A DNA stretch of 5,592 bases from Bacteroidota bacterium (GTDB lineage: Bacteria > Bacteroidota > Bacteroidia > Chitinophagales > LD1): contig CANGXE010000123.1 in assembly GCA_947457525.1 (NCBI GenBank), positions 1-5,592 on the forward strand, written 5' to 3'. Under the pieces are notes generated by a model, which worked only from the letters and a program-made list of their open reading frames with translations, did no database searches and was not told the origin of the DNA. The stretch's first letter is position 1; each line of letters begins with the position of its first letter. A program made the position numbers and the translations under genes. Positions 1-5,592 of this stretch are shown piece by piece.

Positions 1-669
1 GAGATGGTGCGGCAGTTGTTTGAAACGGGAGTATTGCAGTCGGGTTTTTGGCATCGGTTTGCGATGACTTCGCACAGCCCCGTGGGCTTGAAGCCGGCAG
101 AGTTTAAAGTAGAAAAAGTGGGGCCGGAGTTTGGCGGCTTTGCCGATAATGATTTGTATCACGAAGACAAGCTTGGAGCCGACCACGATTTGTTTGCCGA
201 AGGTTTGCGCATTTCCTTGTTCAACTACATGCACGGTGCAGGGTTTGAGCTACCGCTGCAACAATGGTTTGCCAACAAAGTGCCCAACACCACCATCAAG
301 AAAAACTATATTGAAAATTGCTTAAACGAAGGCTTGCGCATCATCAATAAACAACAAGCCGTGGTGGTTTGGTTGGGTAATATGCCGGAGATGCATTTGT
401 TTGAAGCTACTATTAAAGGACAGCAGGTGTCCATGGCGGAATTGGAGTTTTTTGACAAGAAAAAAGATTGGGTGCTGCAACTGCGCGCGAAACAAGGCGA
501 ATGGTTAATGAACGTAATGCCGCGATTGCTCATCGCCTCCGAAAATCAGCCACTGCTTTTGAAAGAGTTGAAAGCGGATTATGAAACCTACATGGAAGAT
601 CGTTTCGAAGTATTTGAAACCTCTCCCGTTTGGCTTCAACTCCGTGAGCAAGGGTTGTTGGTCTTGTAA
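1..669 (+). CDS. C-terminal part of a B12-binding-domain radical SAM protein (5'-truncated)
   Basis: The frame is open from the first base (first codon GAG) and ends at TAA 667-669, giving 222 visible residues. The ATG at position 4 is probably internal, because the conserved stretch already begins there. The visible part matches my memory of the C-terminus of long Bacteroidota proteins annotated as B12-binding-domain radical SAM proteins: QSGFWHRFAMTSHSPVG at window residues 13-29, then FGGFADNDLYHED at 44-56 and a helical tail. The cobalamin-binding domain and the CxxxCxxC iron-sulfur motif would lie upstream, so chemistry and substrate cannot be judged. There is no signal peptide or membrane segment in view, which fits a cytoplasmic enzyme. 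The first 180 bases are 52% G+C (94 of 180), visibly higher than the genes downstream, as expected for a conserved housekeeping-type gene. The family call is recognition from memory; the coding call is secure. Confidence 0.75.
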   Translation, partial: EMVRQLFETGVLQSGFWHRFAMTSHSPVGLKPAEFKVEKVGPEFGGFADNDLYHEDKLGADHDLFAEGLRISLFNYMHGAGFELPLQQWFANKVPNTTIKKNYIENCLNEGLRIINKQQAVVVWLGNMPEMHLFEATIKGQQVSMAELEFFDKKKDWVLQLRAKQGEWLMNVMPRLLIASENQPLLLKELKADYETYMEDRFEVFETSPVWLQLREQGLLVL

Positions 670-783
670 GCGATTGGAAGGGGTGCAGATAAGGTCTACC
701 CAAAACATATCTGTCAATTTATCACACAAATTTTTTTTACTTACCAAAATTCATTATTTTCAGTTTAACTAAATGTAAACTGT
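670..783 (+). promoter_or_regulatory. Intergenic spacer, likely leader/promoter region of the SGNH hydrolase gene
   Basis: This 114-base A/T-rich gap lies between the radical SAM gene and the hydrolase start. It contains an eight-T run at 731-738 and no Shine-Dalgarno-like sequence before the ATG at 784, which is normal for Bacteroidota. I found no convincing match to the Bacteroidota promoter pattern (TTG, then TAnnTTTG) and no strong terminator for the upstream gene. A promoter here is inferred from the spacing and from the different character of the two genes. Read-through from upstream remains possible. Confidence 0.3.
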
Positions 784-2430
784 ATGAAAAGAATAATACT
801 TCTTCTTTGTTTTTCTGTTGTGTTTTATGCCTACTCTTCAGCTCAGTGCGTTGAAGTAAATCAGCCAAAAGTGCTTTTGATAGGAGATAGTTGGGCGGCA
901 TTTATGAACACCGATCAAACCATTAACAATGCATTTAAGAACTGGGGGCATTCTAACTATAAGTTTGTGTCCAATAGCATTGTGTCAGAAAACGGTGCAC
1001 AAACCGATGACTTTCAGAAAGTGAGCAAGCAAAATGAAATTGTGAATTTGATAAATGCTAACCCATCTATTGAGGTGATACATTTAAGTATTGGCGGCAA
1101 TGATGTGTTAGGCGATTGGAAAGTTAGTTTTACGCCCGGTCAAACGGATACGTTGTTAGAGCAAGTATCAGAAAGACTAGATAGCGTTATTCGATTTTTG
1201 AAAAGCACAAAACCCGGCATTAAAGTATTGTGGAGTGGTTATACTTATCCCAATTTCGCGGAAGTAGTGGCTATGCCGGGTTTCTTGAGTGGTTCGCAAC
1301 ATCCATTCTATGGTACTTGGGACAACATGGAGCAACCTACATTTACGGAGTTGAATACCATGTTGAACAGATTTTCGGATTCAGTAACAGCTTATGCCGC
1401 TCTCGACCCGCAAGTTGATTTTGTAAAAGCCACCGGCTTGATGCAATATACATTTGGACAAACCGCACCGCTAGGCATCGCTCCCGGAGGAACATATCCG
1501 GCTTTCTCGGTACCACTTCCTGAAGGCGACCCTACTTACCCATCTCCTAAACAATCCATGCGCGATTATTTTGGTGTAACTTTAGATTGCTTTCACCTTT
1601 CGCCTAAAGGATATTTAGACTTGATTGAATACCACACACAGAAGTATTATCACAAACTATTGATGGACGATTTGTATTTGCTTTCTGAAGATAACGGTAA
1701 CACCGGAGGAGTAACTTCAACATCAAATACTGCTAGCAACTTGAGGATTGGGGGAAGCTCTACAGAGTTTTTCGGGATACACTTATCATTCAACACGACA
1801 AATATGGCAGACACTACTTTGGCCAAAGCAAGTATATTCTTGCGCAGAGAAGCGCTTACCGGGTCTAATCCATTGAACGGCACTATTGATGTAAAAGTAA
1901 AGAGCGGAAACTTTGGAGCATCTGCCGCTGTAGAGGCGAGTGACTATGCAGCACCCGGAGATGGAACAGGTAATCCTTGTGTGTTTGGCAATAGTGCTAA
2001 TAATGGTAATTGGGTAAGATTTGATTTGCCTGCTTCACTTTATCCTTTCATCAACAAAAACAGTAACACACAATTTATTATCAGCACACCAGGTTTTAAT
2101 AGCGGAGATATGGCTTTTTCAGGAACTAGCAATCTAGATTATGCTCCGGTGTTAAACTTAAAATATGGCTCACCTTCGGTGTCGGTTAAAGAAGTAGAAA
2201 ACTCCATCAAGTTTTCTGTGTTCCCAAATCCGGTGAAAGACCAATTGCAAATCGAAGGCGTGTATGGAGATATTCTTCGCCTACAAGTGGTTAACATTTT
2301 CGGTCAACAAATAGGCGTTAACCTACTAAACGAGAGAAGCATTAGTACAGAAAATTTACCTACAGGGAACTACTTTATTTCCATCACTACTAAAGAAGGC
2401 TCAGCTACTCAGCGATTTATCAAAGAATAA
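784..2430 (+). CDS. Secreted SGNH/GDSL-family hydrolase with DNRLRE/CBM96-like region and T9SS type A sorting domain
   Basis: Complete 548-residue protein, probably an exported esterase or acyl/acetyl hydrolase; the substrate is unknown. Residues 1-20 form a signal peptide (KR, hydrophobic core, cleavage near SSA-Q). Q21 before C22 does not fit a lipobox, so this is not a lipoprotein. The SGNH blocks are visible: GDSW at 34-37 with nucleophile Ser36, a candidate block II Gly71, GGND at 104-107 with Asn106, and DCFHLSPKG starting at 268 with Asp268 and His271. The stretch between blocks III and V, about 160 residues, is long for the family. Residues about 318-462 look like a DNRLRE/CBM96-type beta-sandwich, ending in APVLNLKY, and may bind carbohydrate (inference). 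Residues 479-548 are a T9SS type A sorting domain: VFPNP at 479-483, LPTGNYFISI at 525-534, and a basic end at RFIKE. The protein should therefore cross the outer membrane by T9SS and be anchored or released. The ATG at 784 is the start that places the signal peptide first. A terminator follows 20 bases after the stop. Confidence 0.9.
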   Translation: MKRIILLLCFSVVFYAYSSAQCVEVNQPKVLLIGDSWAAFMNTDQTINNAFKNWGHSNYKFVSNSIVSENGAQTDDFQKVSKQNEIVNLINANPSIEVIHLSIGGNDVLGDWKVSFTPGQTDTLLEQVSERLDSVIRFLKSTKPGIKVLWSGYTYPNFAEVVAMPGFLSGSQHPFYGTWDNMEQPTFTELNTMLNRFSDSVTAYAALDPQVDFVKATGLMQYTFGQTAPLGIAPGGTYPAFSVPLPEGDPTYPSPKQSMRDYFGVTLDCFHLSPKGYLDLIEYHTQKYYHKLLMDDLYLLSEDNGNTGGVTSTSNTASNLRIGGSSTEFFGIHLSFNTTNMADTTLAKASIFLRREALTGSNPLNGTIDVKVKSGNFGASAAVEASDYAAPGDGTGNPCVFGNSANNGNWVRFDLPASLYPFINKNSNTQFIISTPGFNSGDMAFSGTSNLDYAPVLNLKYGSPSVSVKEVENSIKFSVFPNPVKDQLQIEGVYGDILRLQVVNIFGQQIGVNLLNERSISTENLPTGNYFISITTKEGSATQRFIKE

Positions 2431-2450
2431 ATAAGTCATGAATGAATTGA

Positions 2451-2483
2451 AATCGGCAGTCCTACAAACTGCCGATTTTTTTT
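2451..2483 (+). terminator. Intrinsic (rho-independent) terminator after the SGNH hydrolase gene
   Basis: A perfect 10-bp stem is formed by AATCGGCAGT (2451-2460) and ACTGCCGATT (2468-2477) around a seven-base loop. The 3' arm runs straight into a T tract (2476-2483, eight T). It begins 20 bases after the hydrolase stop codon. This separates the hydrolase transcript from the large gene that starts at 2588. Confidence 0.9.
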
Positions 2484-2587
2484 GTTTATGTAACGTGCTT
2501 GGCTTTTCACACAACTTTTGTATAACTTGTTTCCTAAATAGAAAATTCTTGCAAACAGAAATGGTTGGTTTATCTTATGTTTAACCT
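2484..2587 (+). promoter_or_regulatory. A/T-rich spacer, inferred promoter region of the large surface-protein gene
   Basis: Because a strong terminator ends just upstream, the gene at 2588 most likely has its own promoter in these 104 bases. The best candidate I can point to is TTG at 2499-2501 followed, 21 bases later, by TAACTTGT at 2523-2530. This only partly matches the Bacteroidota -7 pattern TAnnTTTG. No Shine-Dalgarno sequence is seen before the ATG. The exact site is uncertain. Confidence 0.3.
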
Positions 2588-5500
2588 ATGATACAAAAAT
2601 TACTCATTGCACTAGTCGGATTTTGCTGGAGTGTTCCGGTGTTGGCGGAGCATTGTTCCTCTTGCTATCCACTTTACTTTAAGGAGAACAAAGGGCAATG
2701 GGGAAAAGAAGTACGCTATAAAGCTGAATTGAAAAATGGAGCTGTATTTTTCGAGCAAAATGCCATCACGTTTAACCTAGTGGACACAAGAGATATTTTA
2801 CGGATTAAGGGCGACCATCACAAGATGGAAAACTATCAGCCCACTATAGATTACACTATGCACTATCATGCATTTAAACTTCAGTTTTTGAATGCTAATC
2901 CTCAACCTGTTTTAAGTCCGGCTTCACCAATTGAAGAACATTTTAATTATTTTATTGGGAATGACCCATCAATGTGGGCATCGAAAGTACGCGGATTTGA
3001 GCAAGTAAGTTATTTGTCGCTCTATAGCGGTATAGACTTTAAAGTGATAGCGGAGCAAGGACAAATGAAATATGTCTATGAAGTAAAACCTAACAGTGAT
3101 GCGTCTCAGATTAAAACTAAAATTATTGGTGCAGACAAGTTAAGTATCAATGAGCGAGGAGATTTGATGATTAGAACATCTGTTGGTGATTTAACAGATA
3201 CTAAGCCATTCAGTTATCAAGTGGTGAATGGAAAACAAGAAGAAGTGTTATGCAAATTTGTGTTGAACGGTGATGTGTTATCCTACGAGTTTCCGAAAGG
3301 TTATAAAAAAGATAAACCGTTATTTATTGACCCTACTTTAGTGTTTTCTACCTACTCCGGTTCTACTGCCGACAACTTTGGCTATTCAGCAACCTACGAC
3401 AGTAAAGGAAATGCGTTTGCTGCCGGTTCATCATTTGGTACCGGCTATCCCTTAACGGTTGGAGCCTATCAAATGACTTACGTTGGTGGCACCACCATAA
3501 CTTTCAGTAACGGAGGAACATATCCTGGAGCAGATATAGGTATCACTAAGTATAACGCCACCGGCACACAACGAATTTTCTCTACCTACCTCGGAGGCTT
3601 TGGGCAGGACTTGCCGCATAGCCTCGTGGCAAATGCAGCAGATGAGTTATACATCTTAGGCACTACGAGTTCCGCTACTTATCCTACTACTACAAATGCT
3701 TATGACAAAACCTACAACGGAGGAACAGATCCGGGCGTGTTTGATGGAATTGCTGCACATTTCAGTGCTGGTTCAGACATTGTGATTTCCAGATTGAGTG
3801 CAGATGGTTCGCAGTTATTGTCTTCTACTTATGTAGGTGGCTCAGGAAACGATGGATTGAACTACCGAGCAGGCCAACCTTATTCTACTCCCGGTTTCAC
3901 GCGCCACAATTATGCCGATGAAGTACGTGGAGAAATTGATATTGACAAAAACAATAATGTGTATGTGGCTTCTTGTACACGCTCCGCAGATTTTCCTCGT
4001 TCAGCTACCTCCTTTCAAAATGCTTTTGGTGGTCAACTTGATGCTTGTGTGTTTAAAATGGATGCCAACCTAGGTAACATGATTTGGAGTACCACGTTTG
4101 GTGGCTCGGATGATGATGCAGCTTACTCAGTGGTAATTGATGCTAGTGAAAATTTATTTTTAGCCGGGGGTACTCGTTCAACTAATTTTCCGGCCACGGT
4201 TGGTGCTTTGCAAACAGCAAATGCCGGTGGGGAAACGGATGGTTTTATTACACAAGTTGATAAAAACGGACAAATCAATATCGCCTCCACTTACTATGGT
4301 TATGCTGATTATGACCAAATTTATTTTGTGGATTTAGATAAACAAAGTAATGTCTATGTTTTCGGGCAAGCTGACAACTCCGGTTCGCAATACATTAAAA
4401 ATGCGCTCTATAGCAACACGAATGGCGGGCAGTTTATATCTAAATTGAACAAAGACCTAAACAATGTGGAATGGTCTACTTCATTCGGTCGCGGATTGGG
4501 GGTAACAGATATTTCTCCAACAGCTTTCTTAGTGGATGTGTGTAATAGTATTTATGCTTGCGGATGGGGAAGTCAAGGCACCAACAACATCGTTGGTGGT
4601 TCTGCGGGCACCACTGGTTTGGATGTCACCCCCAATGCATTCAAAGCAACAACAGACGGTCAAGATTTTTATTTGATGGTGTTGAAAGATGATGCTTCTG
4701 CTTTGACGTATGCCACATTTATGGGTGGTAATATAAGTGGCGAACACGTAGACGGTGGCACTAGTCGTTTTGATCGCAAAGGTGTGGTGTATCAATCGGT
4801 GTGTGCGGGTTGTGGTAGCAATGACGATTTTCCAACCACAACGGGTGCTGTGTCAAACACCAATAATTCAAACAACTGCAACAACGCGGTATTCAAATTC
4901 AATTTAGATTTACCGACTTGTCTGGCTGATTTTTCTGCACCAAACTCTTGTGAGAACATTCCGGTTTCTTTAACCAATTTAAGTTCGTCACAAAACACAC
5001 CCGACTATGAATGGTATTTTGGCGATGGCGCATCTTCTTTTCTAGAAACTCCTTCGCATACCTATATACAACCCGGATTGTATGATGTTACCTTGATTGT
5101 AAAAGACCCAACTTCGTGTAATGGTAGCGATACAATTACTAAATCTATTTTAGTAATTGGCTCCAATGGTACATACACATTGCCAACGCAAACTATCTGT
5201 AGTGCTCAAAGTATTCAGATCGGTATTCCGCCATCCACCGACCCCACCATCTCATATCAATGGACACCTACAAACACTTTGAGTTCTTCAACTATTGCTA
5301 ATCCTTTTGCATCGCCAAGTCAAACTACTACTTACACTTTGTTGGTGTCTAATGGAGTTTGTATAGACAGCTTCAAACAAACTATAATTATTTTTACCGA
5401 TGCACTTGCCTTGCAAGGTACCGATGTGCTTTGTCCGGGAGATACACTCCAACTGCAAGTGACGAACAGTCAGCCTAATCAACAACTTACTTTCTCTTGG

Positions 5501-5592
5501 CAGCCTGCTAATCAAATTATCAGCGGTGCTAGTACAGCAACACCCTTAGTTAGTCCTTCGCAGAATACTACATATATTGTTACTGCCACCAA
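2588..5592 (+). CDS. Large exported SBBP-repeat/PKD-domain surface protein (3'-truncated by window end)
   Basis: The frame starting at ATG 2588 has no stop through the last base: 1001 complete codons plus two bases. Residues 1-20 are a signal peptide with likely cleavage after VLA. Residues about 28-250 resemble DUF7948: ENKGQW at 33-38, NYFIGNDPSMW at 120-130, YSGIDF at 146-151 and PLFIDPTLVFSTYSG at 244-258. Seven SBBP-like repeats follow (residues 253 to about 778), the last containing EHVDGGTSRFD (719-729), CAGC (739-742) and NCNNAVFKF (763-771). A PKD domain spans about 779-856, with its hallmark WYFGDG at 809-814. Two Ig-like modules follow (about 866-932 and 944 to the end). This architecture is common in Bacteroidota and usually ends in a gliding-motility-associated (T9SS type B) C-terminal domain, so that ending is expected beyond the window but not seen. 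The likely role is a cell-surface or secreted adhesin or structural protein; no catalytic residues are recognisable. Confidence 0.88.
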   Translation, partial: MIQKLLIALVGFCWSVPVLAEHCSSCYPLYFKENKGQWGKEVRYKAELKNGAVFFEQNAITFNLVDTRDILRIKGDHHKMENYQPTIDYTMHYHAFKLQFLNANPQPVLSPASPIEEHFNYFIGNDPSMWASKVRGFEQVSYLSLYSGIDFKVIAEQGQMKYVYEVKPNSDASQIKTKIIGADKLSINERGDLMIRTSVGDLTDTKPFSYQVVNGKQEEVLCKFVLNGDVLSYEFPKGYKKDKPLFIDPTLVFSTYSGSTADNFGYSATYDSKGNAFAAGSSFGTGYPLTVGAYQMTYVGGTTITFSNGGTYPGADIGITKYNATGTQRIFSTYLGGFGQDLPHSLVANAADELYILGTTSSATYPTTTNAYDKTYNGGTDPGVFDGIAAHFSAGSDIVISRLSADGSQLLSSTYVGGSGNDGLNYRAGQPYSTPGFTRHNYADEVRGEIDIDKNNNVYVASCTRSADFPRSATSFQNAFGGQLDACVFKMDANLGNMIWSTTFGGSDDDAAYSVVIDASENLFLAGGTRSTNFPATVGALQTANAGGETDGFITQVDKNGQINIASTYYGYADYDQIYFVDLDKQSNVYVFGQADNSGSQYIKNALYSNTNGGQFISKLNKDLNNVEWSTSFGRGLGVTDISPTAFLVDVCNSIYACGWGSQGTNNIVGGSAGTTGLDVTPNAFKATTDGQDFYLMVLKDDASALTYATFMGGNISGEHVDGGTSRFDRKGVVYQSVCAGCGSNDDFPTTTGAVSNTNNSNNCNNAVFKFNLDLPTCLADFSAPNSCENIPVSLTNLSSSQNTPDYEWYFGDGASSFLETPSHTYIQPGLYDVTLIVKDPTSCNGSDTITKSILVIGSNGTYTLPTQTICSAQSIQIGIPPSTDPTISYQWTPTNTLSSSTIANPFASPSQTTTYTLLVSNGVCIDSFKQTIIIFTDALALQGTDVLCPGDTLQLQVTNSQPNQQLTFSWQPANQIISGASTATPLVSPSQNTTYIVTAT
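3344..4921 (+). repeat. Seven protein-level SBBP-like repeats (putative beta-propeller)
   Basis: The motif (F/W/S/A/Y)(S/A)T(Y/F/T/S)xG recurs seven times in the large surface protein: FSTYSGS at residue 253, FSTYLGG at 331, SSTYVGG at 412, WSTTFGG at 500, ASTYYGY at 566, WSTSFGR at 629 and YATFMGG at 708. Spacing is 63-88 residues. Most repeats continue with an Asp/Asn-rich turn, a short VYVxG-like strand and a FPxTxxAxQ-like segment, as in the SBBP family. The repeats are divergent at DNA level, so this is old duplication and not a recent tandem array. A seven-bladed propeller is an inference from the count. Confidence 0.75.
5133..5159. repeat. Perfect 11-bp inverted repeat inside the PKD-domain coding region
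   Basis: CAATTACTAAA (5133-5143) is the exact reverse complement of TTTAGTAATTG (5149-5159), with a five-base loop. It lies within the coding sequence for the last strand of the PKD domain. It is A/T-rich and has no following T tract, so it is not a typical terminator. Its existence is certain; any function is unproven. Confidence 0.6.
5183..5592 (+). repeat. Two tandem Ig/PKD-like modules, second one cut by the window end
   Basis: Residues about 866-932 and 944-1001 of the large surface protein share a pattern: a first Cys (C871, C949), a Trp-Pro segment (QWTPTN, SWQPAN), then SPSQTTTYTL at 909-918 and SPSQNTTYIV at 989-998. The last pair is exactly 80 residues apart. The DNA of the two copies differs at many codon positions, so the repeat is mainly at protein level. 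More copies may follow outside the window. Confidence 0.75.

Noticed and set aside
686..713. Short inverted repeat CAGATA/TATCTG after the radical SAM gene, considered as a terminator
   Set aside because: The stem is only six base pairs with a 16-base loop, and the T run at 731-738 is too far away. An A/T-only five-pair stem nearer the T run is too weak to call.
131..747. Overlapping open frames on both strands within and around the radical SAM gene (131-325, 306-533, 505-747, 581-772)
   Set aside because: The long frame at 1-669 carries the recognisable conserved motifs; the others are shadows with no coherent protein features.
844..852. Possible lipoprotein cysteine (C22) in the SGNH hydrolase
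   Set aside because: The residue before the cysteine is Gln and the region SSAQC does not match a lipobox. An ordinary signal peptidase I site plus a T9SS tail explains export better.
2438..2584. Small plus-strand open frame of 48 codons between the hydrolase and the large gene, ending three bases before the next ATG
   Set aside because: It runs straight through the terminator hairpin and T tract, and its translation (Phe- and Cys-rich, low complexity) has no recognisable features. It is best explained as chance.
4529..4998. Two minus-strand open frames (4529-4795 and 4792-4998) opposite the large gene
   Set aside because: They lie antisense to a continuous, motif-rich plus-strand coding region and their translations show no domain features.
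5288..5515. Minus-strand open frame of 75 codons opposite the Ig-like modules
   Set aside because: It is antisense to a clearly conserved repeat region, and no start context or protein features support it.

Overview
The window comes from a bacterium of the phylum Bacteroidota, probably a Chitinophagales- or Sphingobacteriales-like lineage, although the exact taxon cannot be fixed from sequence alone. Three things point there. One gene ends in a type IX secretion (T9SS) type A sorting domain. Another has the N-terminal DUF7948-like, SBBP-repeat and PKD architecture that is common in this phylum. Start codons are preceded by A/T-rich DNA with no obvious Shine-Dalgarno sequence. All three genes lie on the plus strand and together fill most of the window.

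Layout: (1) Positions 1-669 hold the 3' end of a gene whose product resembles the C-terminal part of a Bacteroidota B12-binding-domain radical SAM protein. Its catalytic domains lie outside the window. (2) After a 114-base spacer, positions 784-2430 encode a complete 548-residue secreted SGNH/GDSL-type hydrolase with a signal peptide, a DNRLRE/CBM96-like beta-sandwich region and a T9SS sorting tail. (3) A strong intrinsic terminator at 2451-2483 closes that unit. (4) From 2588 one reading frame stays open to the last base: 1001 codons, checked codon by codon, with no stop. It encodes a very large exported, probably surface-bound, protein: signal peptide, DUF7948-like domain, seven SBBP-like repeats, a cysteine-containing conserved module, a PKD domain and at least two Ig-like modules. 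Its C-terminus is beyond the window.

The first gene is probably cytoplasmic and unrelated to the other two. The second and third both encode proteins expected to leave the cell, at least one of them through T9SS, but the terminator between them argues against an operon. I saw no mobile element, CRISPR array, RNA gene or defence cassette, and nothing that clearly amounts to an undescribed system. The points most worth a second look are the repeat architecture and the conserved cysteine module of the large surface protein.
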